Numbered from the stretch's first letter, positions 43,771 to 56,331 are shown. The stretch is 64,000 nt of DNA from Craterostigma plantagineum (GCA_027422505.1 JAPQWV010000334.1:372001-436000); one strand, 5' to 3'. The notes: generated by a model not told the origin, from the letters alone. Numbers and translations: made by a program.

Positions 43771-45650
43771 GTGTTCAATCTTCAGTTCAGCGCGGGATAT
43801 CTTTGTTGGGCATATTGGAGATCTCGATTCCTAGCAAACTCCCCCTACAAGGGATATCTCCTCTTCTTGCGGAGGCATTGATGGCTCGGCTAGGACTCAC
43901 TTGTTAAGATTCTCCAATCTTCTTCTTCTTGGCGCCGGATTTGTCGTCTTCGAATGGAAGTTGTCTAGTTCGGCCTCGAAGATGACTCGTCTGGCTCCAG
44001 AAGAAGATAGGCGTGGGGCGTAAAAAGTGTGCCAAGGCTCTATTGAAATGTTACTTTCAAGAGTAGGGAGCCCGGTCTTCAGAGTGGTCAGCGCAGTAGT
44101 GGCGGAATGTGGTGGAAGAGATGTGCCATGGCTCCTTCGAGTGTTCCATTATGATATGTGCGCGGAGGTAGTGGAAGCCTCCGGCGGTGCGTAGTTGGTG
44201 GAGGTGGTGGAGTAGGTGTTGTGAGAGGTGGCATAGGTGGTGTGAGCGGAGGTGGATGATGGTTGCTGCTGAAGCTGCTGTACGATCTTCAACTCATTTC
44301 TTCTCCTTTGCTCCCCCTTGAGATGATCTCCGTCTTCGGGATCGTCACGTCGTCCGTGGGCTGAGTCTTCCTCTGGTGTTGATGGTGGTGATGATGGTGT
44401 AATGTGGTGTTGAGTGAGGCAATCAAGTGGGATTCTCAGGAGTAGCAGCAATTGGTGTTCCTCCGGGTTCAGTTTTGAACACTGGAGAGACGGAGCAGCA
44501 TGTGGTGGCGTAGGCGGAGGCGTGGTGGAGTGGTGTCGGTGATGGGACCTTTTCCTTCATAGATCCTCGTTGAGCGCGGCATGGAATGTGTAAGTTCCTC
44601 GCTGATTGCTATGAGTCGGGGCTCCATCACGAACGGGGTAACTAACCAGACGGGGGTCACAAAGACGCTCCGTCGTCACAACATCGATCCGATGTGCCGC
44701 CTGTTTGCACAGGACACAAAGAACCGGAGAGCCACAAAGGCTTTCCGTTCGCACGGACGATGAGACAAGCTCGTATCCGTGGCCCATCGACAGTTGTGGT
44801 GAGGGTGGCTGTCGTGGGTCTTTCGCTCTCAGTCACAAGGACGTCATCAAGCGTTCGGGCAAGTTCACGAAGAACCTGTGGTGCGTAAAGAGTGTTTGTG
44901 TCCTAGAAAGTGGAAAATTTCGATGGGTGAGGACACTAGACTCTATGTGAGTGGAAGAGGTGCAGTGAGAGGCGGGGCACTGCATGTTCAACATCAACCG
45001 TCTCCAAGTGGGGCGGTGATGGCTAACGTGGTCCCTCTTGTGCGAATGAAACAGCTATCTGCGAAAGGATAGCTGAGTGGTTGGGAGGGGTTAATTGCGC
45101 GGTTGGACCAGATGCCGCGACTTCTACTCGGGAAACGAACTAGTCGTTTCCTGTACCTAAGGGCGAGGTCCGGGTTGTGGTGAGATATGACAGAGGAGTG
45201 CGATCATGTCGTCGTTGGTTCGCAACTCCTGCAAGCGACTTACTTCATCCTCCCGAGATCGTTGATTGGATCTTTGCGTGGAGGAGGATGTCGCGCGACC
45301 TATACCTACACTAGAGAGGCTAGGGTAGGCTGGTTCCTGGTTAGGATCATGGGGGTTTCACTGATCCATGGGAACTATGGTGGCGTGGCGTGATCGCGTT
45401 GAAAGGCGACCACGAGTGATGTCGACGAGGGTGGCCCAAAACTGTTGATCAGACACTTCTGAGACTCGTCAGGTGGTGGTGGTGGTGAGGGCGTAAAGAG
45501 GATCACGGTGGCTTTGGACGTCTCCATGTAGCGCACCATGGTGGAATGAATGGCAGTGGGTGGACGGTGGAGTCTGGTACAAGAGATCCACATCGCCTAA
45601 GCATCAAGATTGGATGGCGCGCCCACTGATGGTTGGTTGATCTCTTGTCA
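43771..45650 (-). other. GC-rich interior of element I, no recognised protein
   Basis: Higher GC than the flanks, with GGTGGT/CCACCA-rich stretches (44160-44260, 45470-45490). Minus-strand frames of 60-100 codons (for example 44149-44451, rich in T/S/P/Q) are short, do not join and show no known motif. It could be decayed coding sequence or captured host DNA; I cannot tell. Confidence 0.4.
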
Positions 45651-45701
45651 ACCCTTCTTTGTAGGTCCAGGTTCTGCACGGATTTGTACAGAAGCCATGA
45701 T

Positions 45702-45889
45702 GGTTGCTCGCTTCTCTGACATCCCTTCATGCACGTGGAGCAATCCGTGTAACGTGCATGATGGGGTTGGTTGCTCGCAGTGCATATCGGTCATGAATGT
45801 GGAGCAACCCTTGTACCATTCATGCCGTGGGGTGGTTGCTCACGTCGTGTACCAGTCATGTATGTGGAGCAACCCGGGTACCATACATG
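45702..45889 (-). other. Three tandem hairpin/pseudoknot units in element I
   Basis: Period 64-65 bp. Perfect 8-bp stems: CATGTATG/CATACATG (45857-45864, 45882-45889), CATGAATG/CATTCATG (45792-45799, 45817-45824), CATGCACG/CGTGCATG (45728-45735, 45753-45760). Each minus-strand loop carries GGTTGCTC (GATTGCTC in the last), which can pair with GAGCAACC after the stem (plus-strand GGTTGCTC at 45834-45841, 45769-45776, 45702-45709). Stem bases change in pairs between units while the loop is constant. Related to the units of C and to the protease-site segment of copia pol. Confidence 0.75.
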
Positions 45890-47198
45890 CTGGGAGTGTT
45901 GGCATTTGGAAATTCCGCTCCGAAAAGTTTGGGGGTGACCTAAACTTTTTCTATAATGTGCCAATATCGTCCTAGGTCGATTGTTGGGTACGGTGATCGT
46001 TGCCGCGTTTTGGATTTGCCTTCAAAATTTCACAAAACAACGTCGTCTATACCGAAAATTTTGGTCCAGAAAAATTTATTTCGGAAAATTTTAAAAGTGT
46101 AAAATAGACGAAGTCCAATGGCCTTAGAAAATTTTCTCTATCCAATGATATAATTTTTTTTTTGCTCCTTAAAACCTTATTTAATCCGGGGGGGCCAGAA
46201 ATTTTGGTGGTAAAAAAAAACCTTATGTGTATTTTTAAAGAGTGATTTTTGCAAGATTTGAAGCTAAAAGGTGTGTTTGGATCAAGTTTAAAGGTTGGGT
46301 GCAAATTTCTCGGGGGGTGCGAAAAATGGTGTGTGAAAATGTGCGAAAAATGTTGTCCCGAGAAATTTCGTTGTGAGAGTGAGTCGCGAAAATAAGGAAA
46401 TTTCGCATTCAGAGTGAATTTTCGCATATAGCACGGAAATTTCGCATTCACAAGAAATTTTCGCATGTACTGAAAATTTTCGCATGTCGAGAGAAAATTC
46501 ACATTTAAAGTAAAATTTCGCATGTATAAAAATTTCGCATGTATAGAAATTTTCGCATGTATAAAAATTTTCTCAGGTATGAAGCTTTCTCGGTTTGGAA
46601 ATTTCTCAGGTTGAAAAACTTTCTCAGGTGGAAGTTAGTTCAGATGAAATTTTCTCAGGTTGAGAATTTTCGAAGTGTAAATTTTCTCAGTTGAAAATTT
46701 CTCGGATTTGAGAAATTTCTCAGTTTTGAATATTTTCGCAGTTTTGAAAATTTAATCAGTTTAAGAAAATTTCTGGACTAAAAAAAATTTCTCAGTTTTG
46801 CGAAATTTCTCGGATTTGAAAAAAATTTTCTAAGTTTTGCAAAACTTTCTCGGGCAGTGAAAGCTTCTCTCGGGTTGATAAAATTTCTCAGGCAGTGAAA
46901 GTTTCTCGGCCAGCGAAATTTTCTCGGCTACGAATTTTCTCGGGTAAGAAAATTTCTCGGCCAAGAACAAAGCATGGGCAGCGCGACTTTTACCAGAAAA
47001 ATGGCTCGTTTTCGCTCAAATCTCACTCAAAATCGACGAAACTTGTTCCAAAACTTCAGAAAAACATTCCTAAACACATAATCAACCTTTGGGATGTCTA
47101 AAACAACAAAACGAGGTCGAAATCGCCCAAAAACCGAAAGTGACGAAAATAATTTTCACTCAAATCTTGCTCAAAACACGCAAATCCGGTCGCGTTGG
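45890..47198 (-). repeat. Element I leader with motif array
   Basis: Between PBS and hairpins. From 46370 to 46960 it is a run of TTTCGCATGTA-, TTTCTCAGG- and TTTCTCGG-type motifs at irregular 12-25 bp spacing, the first kind on the left and the others on the right. The minus-strand frame over 46047-46523 is a by-product of the repeats. 46960-47198 and 45890-46300 show nothing recognisable. Confidence 0.75.
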
Positions 47199-47210
47199 GC
47201 TCTGATACCA
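47199..47210 (-). other. Primer-binding site of element I (tRNA-Met type)
   Basis: GCTCTGATACCA on the plus strand, two bases from the LTR at 47213. Confidence 0.92.
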
Positions 47211-47212
47211 AT

Positions 47213-47550
47213 TGTTGGTCCGAGATTTCACCAACAATACGACTTCGGACGGATTAAACACGCCTAAAGATCGAGATTTAGGTTCGGGGCGTGTGGGGCT
47301 TGGTGGTGTTCTTGAGGAGACTCTCTCACTCTAAAATTGTTTATTTGATCTTCACACACAAGCACACCTAACTATGTGTTAGGGTTTTAGTATTTATACC
47401 ACAAGTTGGTATATAATACTTGGGCCCTTGTGAAGGCCCATTACATGAATAACTAAGAACTAACCCAACTAAGAACTAGTCCAATGTTTTAAAGAGCTAA
47501 CCAACAAAGATAATATAATGAAACTGAACACTACAAAATATTTCCTAACA
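47213..47550 (-). repeat. Element I 5' LTR (right copy)
   Basis: 338 bp, same ends as the left copy, then duplication GTTTC. Differences include GACTTCGGACGG for GACTTCAGACGG and AATGTTTTAAAGAGC for AAAGTTTTAATAAAGC. Confidence 0.93.
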
Positions 47551-48653
47551 GTTTCGAAATTCTTAATTTAGTCCCTCAATTTTAAGTAATAAAATAAATA
47601 AATCCAATCTAATTATTTTAATTACAATTGAGCCTCATTTAGTTAATTAATTAAGCACTTAAGACAATCTTAAGTCCTAATTATTTCCGTGACCATCACC
47701 GGAATTTAACTAAATCATCGACACCTCGTATCGACTTTGCCACTACCTTAGCGAATCCCATTCGTTAGGTTCTAGAGAAAAGCCCGTCGTTTTCGTTCAA
47801 GTTCATTACCATTTTTAAGCGTGACTCTCTAGGTCCGTCTCAACTGGCACGGGAGGAATCCGCGAGTCCCGGTATTCGCCTAGCCAATCCCGCGGTACCG
47901 GACAGATCCCAGTTGAGAACGAATTTTGATCTAATCGAAATTCGGGCGAACCGACTATAGTGTATACATTTAAATATAGGACGTTAACCTTTCACTTGCG
48001 TTTCGTCGCTGGCCCGTGTCCCATTTCCGAACACTTGCGGACCTAGCCAACTAGCGACAAAACGAAATCGCGAAAGCAAATCCGTCAGTGACCCTATCAG
48101 TCTGAGGCCGCTATAGTCATTCGTTCAATCATTGACAACATCCTAGTCATGTGATCGAGACGAATACGGGCCGAATGTCCGAATATGCGATCTCTCCGAT
48201 CACCGATATCACCATCACGACCCACAACCTCTCAGGTAATCGGTGACACTACCGATACCATGTGGTCGTCAATGCATAAGTCAAATTCGGATATCTAGTC
48301 ACCCACCTAGAATCCTTAGACTTACGGACTTTTTATTTAATGCTGAGATTAAGGACCGTCCGGTGTCTCCTCCCTCGTCCCGACGAGAATCAGACGTCCA
48401 ACTCAAACATTCGGCTGTTATTTATTTATCGCACACCCAGATGCCAAGCAGACTTTAAATTCGATAAATAAATAATAATGCCTTTATTATAATGAAAATA
48501 ATATTCACTACTTTATTTTAACAGTATATACAATAAAACTGTCTATCGACCTATACATCATTGTGCGCCCTATACTATTCCTAGTCCGCGTATGGCATTC
48601 CGAGGGCACTCCCTAACAGCCTCCCACTTGCACTCCAATGCCATGTGCTGCAC

Positions 48654-50241
48654 CTAATGCCAATCACAATGGTATCGTAGGCCCATCTTGTCCAGATGCT
48701 GTTCCATAACTGCCTGGGACAAGGGCTTCGTAAGTGGGTCCGCTACGTTTTCCGCGGTGGCAATTTTCTGCACGGCGACCATCCCGTTTTCAACGAACTC
48801 ACGTAGTACGTGATATTTTCTCTCAATATGTTTGGACTTGCTATGAGATTGTGGTTCCTTTGCCTGCACGACTGCACCGCTATTATCGCACCAAAGTGTA
48901 AGCGGTCTGTCCGCAACTGGTACCACAGTAAGTTCCTCCAAGAACTTTTCATCCAAATAGCTTCTTTAGCTGCCTCTGAGGCTGCTATGTATTCTGCCTC
49001 ACACGTGGAATCGACAGTCGTGCTTTGCTTGGAGCTTCTCCAAGACACTGCCCCCACTATTGAGCATGAATACAAAACCTGAAGTAGATTTTCGGTCATC
49101 CACGTCCGACTGGAAGTCCGAATCGGTATAACCTTCTAATTCTAGTCCCGCTCCTCCATAGACAAGCGTTAAGTCTTTAGTCCGTCTAAGTACTTAAGGA
49201 TATTCTTAACGGCTGTCCAGTGTCCTTCACCTGGGTTTTCCTGAAACCGACTAACCTCGCTCACAGCGTAGGCAATGTCCGGTCGTGTGCACAACATCGC
49301 GTACATCAGACTACCCACTGCAGACGCATACGGTATCCCACTCATCCTTCGTCGGTCTTCCTCACTTTGAGGTGACATTGATTTCGACAAATGGATCCCA
49401 TGTCGCATAGGTAAGAACCCTCTCTTAGAGTCATCCATTCTGAATTTTTTCAGGATTTTCTCTAAGTAAAGGGCCTGAGATAAGCGATCGTTCTGTTCGC
49501 TCGATCCCTGAACAAGCGAATACCAAGTATATACGTCGCTTCTCCCAGATCTTTCATGGAGAATTCGGTTGAAAGCCATGCTTTCACCGACGAGAGCATC
49601 CCGATGTCGTTTCCTATCAAAAGATATCATCCACGTACGATACAAGGAACGACAACATACTCCCACTACTCTTTCGGTAGACAACATGGCTCTCTATGTT
49701 TTTCTCGAATCCGAAGTTCCGAACTGCTTCATCGAAACGTAGGTTCCAACTACGAGAGGCCTGTTTCAGTCCGTAAAATAGACCGATTCAGTTTGCACAC
49801 TTTGTGAGCATCTGCATGCGACTCAAACCTTTTGGCTGCTCCATATAAATCTCCTCCTTGAGGAATCCATTAAGGAACGCCATTTTACGTCCATCTGCCA
49901 AATCTCATAATCATAGTGCGCAACTATTGCGAGCATTATGCGGATAGACTTGATCATGGCTACAGACGACAAAGTCTCCTCATAGTCGACTCCCTCCTTT
50001 TGGTTATAGCCCTTGGTAACCAACCTGGCCTTGTATGTCTCAACTTGTCCGTCAGATCCAATCTTTCTCTTGTATATCCATTTACAACCAATTGGTCTAA
50101 AACAGCTCGGTAGGTCTACAAGAGTCCAGACTTTGTTTGAGTACATTGAGTCTATCTCAGCCCGCATAGCTTCAATCCATCTCGTTGAGTCAACATCGGG
50201 TATAGCTTGATCGAAAGTACCGGGATCTTCTCTTAGAAGTC
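48654..50241 (-). pseudogene. Element F reverse transcriptase and RNase H (partial, frameshifted)
   Basis: Reads from 50241 leftward. RT start MRAEIDSMYSNKVWTLVDLP, KWIYKRKIG, YKARLVTKGYNQKEGVDYEET and QMDVK; the catalytic YVDD codons are at 49637-49626, out of frame with their neighbours. Then LEKILKKFRMDD, YASAVGSLMYAMLCTRPDIAYAVS, RNase H (WRSSKQSTTVDSTCEAEYIAASEAAKEAIWM, LWCDNSGAV) and an end (ADPLTKPLSQAVMEQHLD) with TGA-side boundary at 48654. At least three frameshifts. The 5' side is cut by the duplication junction. Confidence 0.86.
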
Positions 50242-51155
50242 CCCATAAAATGTCGAGTTATATAAATAGCGAAACCTACTTCTTATATCGACATCTTTGT
50301 ATAAGACAACTATTCCCTGAAAATATCGAAACCTAGTGATGTCTAGTCTTACTAATGTCGACTTTTTATGATTCATTCAACAGCTCAAAATCTAAAATGA
50401 TGAATACACCTCGAGATTTTTCTAACATGCATGATTTTCCCAAAAATCCTAACATCGACCCTTCGAACAGCTCAAACTTTGATAATCCTAAAACCCTTAA
50501 GGTCTCGAAGAATTATAAATGCTCAACTTACTTAAATAATTATGACTTAAAATCTGAAAAATGAAAACTAGGGTTTTTGCCCTCTCTCTTACGCCTAGAT
50601 TCCCTACTTCACTAATTTAATTAGAGTCGACATATCCTAATAATCCACGTTATTAGAATTATAAGAATTGCAAAGGATATTCCTACTTACCAACACGTCC
50701 GAATTGAAATCTTAGATTTTTCCTTAGCTCGACCAAGTTTCTTTGGTCTTCTCCCTTCGACACTTTCTATTCTGCTTGGTGTATTTCTTCTTTCGTGAGT
50801 AATGGTTTTCTCCCACTTAGAGTTCATATATATTAGATATATATGAACATTTCGAATTTTGTGATGACATGACTAGTTGGTGCATAATCTTTCCTCTCAT
50901 GCTAAGCAATATTTCGTTCCTTATGCCTTATGGTTTAAAATTTTCATACTTATCTCTTTAGTTTTTTATTAATAATTAATATACATACATATTTATACAT
51001 GGACGTATCCAAGGGTTATCACTAATTGACCCGAAACTTGGCTCCATTGTTCGAATTATTCCGTAATTTACTTTTTACTTTTGACTAAACTTCCAAGTTC
51101 ACAAGACTACATATTAATCACATTAAAATCCCGTATTAAAATTACGGGTCTTACA
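50242..51155 (-). repeat. Element B LTR fragment in the second copy
   Basis: Matches 19303-20214 with a TTACTT-type 6-bp insertion near 51075 and several 1-bp indels. Truncated at the junction; sense start TGTAAGACCCG is at 51155. Confidence 0.92.
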
Positions 51156-52955
51156 GGTAGACTCTTCTTCCACATTATTGGCCATGTTATAATCATATCA
51201 ACAACAATATGCTAACATGAAACGTGAGCAGAAAGGTATTAAGGAAGTAGAGGATAAACTTTCTAGGTCTCAGGGTAAGATAAATAGTCTCGAATCAGAA
51301 CTTAGAAGCTCTAGCGCTAAAATAGAAGAACTTACTAAGAGCCTACATTCTAGAGAGACTAGTCAACCTCAAATAGGACAGCATAGCGAAAAGATTAAGT
51401 AATTAGAAGATAGGCTAGCAAATAACTGCAATTGCTTGGTTAGAAATCTCAATGAGAAAGCCACCCTAAATTGTAGGATAACCGAAGCTACCACTAAGAT
51501 CACTAACTTAGAAGCTCAATTAGAAATATCTAATACAAAGGTTAGTGAGCTTAGTAAAGAACTAAATGCCTGTCGAGCCGCTAAACTGACGGTAGAAAAT
51601 AATTATGCTCTCCTAGGTGAGGAACGTAAGAAGTTATATCTGAAAATTAAGAAAGTAGATGATATTCTTACGCATAGGGACATTCTGAACAGGCGATATT
51701 TCTAAACCAGCCCAAGGATATAGAATTCTATAATCCAATAGAAGGCATATGTTTCACTAACCCACGTGTTCTACGGAAGAAAGAATTATATGATAGTAAA
51801 AACATGGGTTTAGGAGTAACCTCTCTTAGAAATTTTACTGAAGCGACAAAACAAAATACTATAGATTCATCAAAGGGAAGAGCCTCACATGGGCCTGAAA
51901 TCCCCTTTGACTACACAGAACTAAATGAAAGAGACAGAAATATGAAACCATCTTTAACACCTGTCTGTGATTTAGTTCAACCTCCTGAATCTCAAACACA
52001 CTACGAGAAAGCCAAAGACATTCATTATAAAAATTCTCTCTATAAACCTCCTATAATAAAACAGATAGAGGAATCTGAAGCCAAATTAGATAAAGAAATA
52101 GAGACTTTCGAAGCTGAAAAGAAAAAGTTCTTAAAAGAGATGAAAAATCTCAAAGCTTCCTCATCCTCCCAAACTACCTCTCACGCTACTATGACAAGCC
52201 TGAACATCGAAAAATCACCTTCGAAAGATCAGAAGTGTATTGATAATTCAGTTAAAAGTGCTAAGGCTAAATCTATTTTACCTACGTCTACAGGGAGCGT
52301 AGGGCAAGCACTAGAACCGAAGGCGAGAGTGTCTAGTATTAAGAAGGAGCTAGTAGATTTGAGTATGTCTAAGAATGTTGCTCCTTCTGTACAAATAAAT
52401 GACACTCGTAGAAATAAAAGAGTCATTTCTTCGCTTCGGATAATTGTTTCTACATGTACTCTACAGCCTACCATTTTTATAAGCACTATTTTCGAAATTG
52501 GCTCTACATCTGAAGCTAAAATTAGTCATTCTGAAAAAAATGCCACTAGAAAGACCCGTAGGAAACAAGATCCAGCCATAAAGAAAGCTTATGGCCCTGT
52601 ACATGCCTGTACTCACCTAAAGTATCCCGTAAAGATTGAGTCCCCCAAGCACCTTAGGAGATTATCAAAAGAAAAGATCTTTTCCTCGGTCAAGCCTACC
52701 AAAGCATTTGTACGTGCTAAAGTTAACCTTCCCTGCAAGGTTCAATCCAAATGGATTCCTAAATCTCCGCCTAGCACGACAAAAGCCGAAAAGGCCAAGT
52801 CACCTAAAGAGGCTACACCCAAACCCACTTCTCCGAAAGTGACATGGGTTATTAAAACTCCCTCAAGTAATAATTTAGGGACTATATCTGAACCTAAATC
52901 TATATCTGCTAATCTGAGAGGACCGATGTTTAAGTGGGTACCTAAAGCTCCCTAA
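51156..52955 (+). pseudogene. Second-copy E gag, coiled coil and tail
   Basis: Identical in arrangement to 20215-22014: in-frame TAA at 51400-51402, the 1-nt loss near 51678, and the lysine-rich tail ending KWVPKAP. I noticed no difference in the tail frame (51804-52955). Confidence 0.85.
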
Positions 52956-52956
52956 C

Positions 52957-55900
52957 TTGTTTTTGCAGATCCATCATGTGTGGTACCTCGACTCGGTTTC
53001 CTCCACACACATGACTGGAAATCAAGAGCTGTTGAGCAACTACAAAGACCGACCAAACGGCAAAGTCAGATTCGAAAACAATGACTCAGCTCCCATTCTT
53101 GGATGTGGGGATATTATTTTGGAAAATCTGACGATAAAAGATGTCTCTTATGTCGAAGGCCTCCGCCATAACTTGTTCAGCATAGGCCAGTTATAAAGGA
53201 TTTCAAGTGGTCTTCCACACAGACCGGTGAGGAATTTTGGATAGTCATGACACAGAAATCCTTCACGGACTTCAGAAATCCAATCTTTACCCGATCAACC
53301 TGACGTCCGTGCGGCCTTCGACAGTTGTATGCCTCATCTCTCAGATTTTTTTTATAGAGGAACAGCTTATGGCATCAACGAATGTCTCGTCTAATATGAA
53401 AGCTCTCCAATGCCTTTCTACGAAAAAGTTGGTTCACGATCTTCCAACTATACTACTACAAAAAGAGCATTAATGTTCGGCATGTCAATTAGGAAAAATG
53501 AAGTGAGCGTCTCATCATGTCAAGCTAATTGCGTCTACCTCTCGACCATTGGAACTAATCCACATGGACCTCTGTGGGCCGATGCAGACACAGAGTATCA
53601 GTGGATGCAAGTACGTGCTACTGATCGTCGATGACTTCTCTCGCTACACTTGGACAAAGTTCCTCCGAACCAAAGATGAGACAGAGGACTTGATTATCAA
53701 CTTTGTGAATACTACTCAGAATTTGCTGCAACAGACTATTCAAGTTATTCGAACAGACAACGGCACTGAGTTCAAGAATAAATATCTCAGTGAGTGTTAT
53801 CAGAAACTCGAGTTAGTCAACAATTCTCAGCCGCGAAAACACCTCAACAAAATGAGGTCGTTGAAAGGAAAAACAGAACCGTAGTGGAAGCCGCTCGTAC
53901 AATGCTGATCCATTCTGGCCTTCCACACTCTTTGGGCTGAAGCAGTAAATACCGCCTGTTTTACCCAAAAAGGACAGTGGTTCACAAATGCTTCAACGAA
54001 ACTCCGTACGAGATTGTAAATAAGAGAGTACCCAACATCTCTTTCTTTAAAGTCTTCGGGTGCAAGTGCTTTGTGGCGAACGACAGAGAGCAACGTGCAA
54101 AGTTCGACCCTAAAGCATTCGAAGCAACTTTCGTCGGTTATTCTTCAACATCAAAAGCGTACCGAGTATACACCAAGTCCAACCGCACGATTAAGGAAAG
54201 CTATAACGTCACTTTTCACGAAGTGAACAAGATGGCTTCTGAACAAAACAGTTCAGGACTCGTGCTCAACTCAATGGCTTCTGAACAAAACAGTTCAGGA
54301 CCCGTGCTCCACCCGTTGGCTTCTGAAAACAACATCTCAGAACCCGTATTCACTGGTGTGTTGGCACAAAACCGACAAAAGATGGCAACAACTCAGCAAT
54401 CACTGCCCGACGAAGCTCTAAGACTTGTGTTAGAAGACTTGGATTCCCTCTTTGAGCCTCTACATCCGCCAGTCACCATCAATCATACCCCGATGAGGCC
54501 GATGTACCAAGTTCTTCAACAGTCCCTACCTCACCCGATTCAGATTTGCCACAGAACAATGAAGAACCTGCCGTGGGAGTTGAGGAGGAATCATCAGAAT
54601 CGCTCCCTCCCAGTGCAGATTTGGAACTTCTTCACACAAATGAACAATCGGAGTTCATTGGAAATGTAGACCCACAAATGGCCGATACATCATGTTAAGC
54701 TTTGCCACATGAGCGCAAGTGGACTAGAGCTCACCCGATTGATCAAATAATTGGCGATTCTTCGAGCGGAGTAAGAACACGACATCAACACAGTCTTTTC
54801 AGCTGCTTCTTAAGCCAAAACGAGCCTACTAAGGTAGTAGATGCTCTACAAGACCGGATTGGATTATTGTAATGCAAGAGAAAATCAACCAATTCGAACG
54901 TCTTCAAGTGTGGCAATTAGTACCCCGCCCGCATGGGAAAACTATCATCGGAACAAAATGGGTATTTAAGAACAAAAAGAATAAAGATGGAAAGTGGTCA
55001 GGAACAAGGCACGATTAGTTGCAAAGGGATACAACCAATAGGAAGGCGTTGACTACGACGAAACGTATGCTCCTGTTGCCCGAATTGAAGCCATTCGTCC
55101 TTATTGGCTTACGCGGCTCATAAAGCCTTCAAGGTCTATCAAATGGACGTTAAAACCGTCTTTCTCAATGGAGTACTTAAAGAAGAAGTCTATGTCGCTC
55201 AGCCAGACAGCTTCGTTGATCAAGAACATCTCGATCACGTCTATCGATTGGATAAAGCTCTCTACGGACTAAAACAAGCCCCACGTGCTTGGTATGATGT
55301 CTTGAGTGACTTCCTCGTAATGTCTGGATTTATTCGAGGAACAATCGATACGACCTCTTCATCAAATGGCAGGACAAGAATCTGATGGTCGTTCATATTT
55401 ACGTCGACGACATCATTTTCGATTCAACAAATCCACGGCTTTGCAAGAAGTTTGGAGATTTCATGAAGAGTAAATTCGAAATGAGCCACATGGGAGAGAT
55501 GCAATTCTTCCTAGGACTTCAAGTCAGGCATCTCGATGATGGAATATTTATCAGTCAAACAAAATACATTAAGGACATCCTGAAAAAGTTCCATCAAGAT
55601 CAGAGCAAGCCTCTCAGCATTCCCATGTCAACAAGTTGCAAATTGGATGCCGATCCCACAAGAAAATCGGTCGACATCACACTCTATCGCAGCATAATTG
55701 GATCTCTTCTCTACCTCACTTCTAGTCGCCCGGATATCATGTTTGCCACTTGTCTTTGTGCCGGCTTCCAAGCCGATCCCAAGGAAACCCACATGCTCGC
55801 GGTGAAGCGTATTCTTCGCTACCATAAGGGCACAACTACCTTAGGACTATGGTATCCTAAAGGTACGAACTTCAAATGGCTATACTGACGCTGATTATGC

Positions 55901-56331
55901 ACGTTGTCGAATGGAAAAGCACCTCCGGTAGCGCTCAATTTCTAGGTGAAAAGCTAGTCTGCTGGTCATGCAAAAAGCAAAATTGCGTCTCAACTTCGAC
56001 GGCTGAAGCTGCATACGTCGCAGCCGCCAGCTGTTGCTCCCAGATGCTATGGATGCGGGCTCAGCTTCGCGATTATGGGTACAATTTAAATAATATACCC
56101 ATATATAGTGATAGCCAAAGTGCCGTCGCGATTACGTGCAATCCTGTTCACCATTCACGCACGAAACACATAGACATTAGATATCACTTTATCAAAGAGT
56201 AGAAAAAAGGCACCATTGACATGTACTTTGTGAACACGGAATATCAACTAGTCGACATTTTCACCAAGGCATTGGACGAAAAACGATTCCAATTCCTTGT
56301 CAAAAAATTAGTCGTGTTGAATCTTCTGTGA
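52957..56331 (+). pseudogene. Second-copy E pol: protease end, integrase, RT, RNase H
   Basis: Same order as 22016-25395. Extra frameshifts relative to the first copy: one A lost near 53393, one C near 54490, one G near 54857, one A near 54993 and one C near 55100, plus substitutions near 53902 and 55860. YVDD (about 55397) and the RNase H frame remain readable. The candidate pseudoknot lies at 52975-53040 with the same damaged second helix. Confidence 0.86.

Larger units (their letters stand above)
43420..47550 (-). mobile_element. Element I: complete non-autonomous LTR retrotransposon, minus strand
   Basis: LTRs at 43420-43758 and 47213-47550 in direct orientation, minus-strand PBS (47199-47210) and PPT (43759-43770), and duplication GTTTC (43415-43419, 47551-47555). 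The interior of about 3.4 kb has no recognised gag or pol. LTRs are of the same family as element C (TGTTAGGAA...GGACCAACA). LTR copies differ at a handful of positions and by one small indel region. It must use proteins of another element to move. Confidence 0.93.
42305..48618 (-). repeat. Element F 3' LTR, split by element I
   Basis: Plus-strand ends TGTTGGGG (42305) and CCCTAACA (48611-48618) form the LTR ends. The PPT (sense AAGTGGGAGGC, 48619-48629) follows. Without I and one GTTTC copy the LTR is about 2.18 kb. Left part: palindrome-rich GC stretch, then a 182-bp tandem repeat. Right part: CTCAACTGG (47839-47847) and CCAGTTGAG (47909-47917) bound a GC-rich loop. The left boundary rests on the terminal match only. 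Confidence 0.7.
42305..50241 (-). mobile_element. Element F: Ty1/copia, minus strand, LTR interrupted by I, truncated at 50241
   Basis: A 3' LTR (42305-48618, containing I), PPT, RNase H and RT are present; integrase and the rest are lost at the 50241/50242 breakpoint. It is a different copia lineage from E and G (MRAEIDSMYSNKVWTLVDLP; C-terminus ending HCDWH) and has a long LTR. GATTG (42300-42304) is the candidate target duplication; its partner is not in the window. Confidence 0.8.

Noticed and set aside
45702..45889. A tRNA or microRNA precursor at the hairpin array
   Set aside because: Stems are only 8 bp, no cloverleaf, no A/B boxes, and the units are in tandem.
46047..46523. A 158-codon minus-strand frame in element I
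   Set aside because: It is a translation of the TTTCGCATGTA-type array; no domain and repetitive residues.
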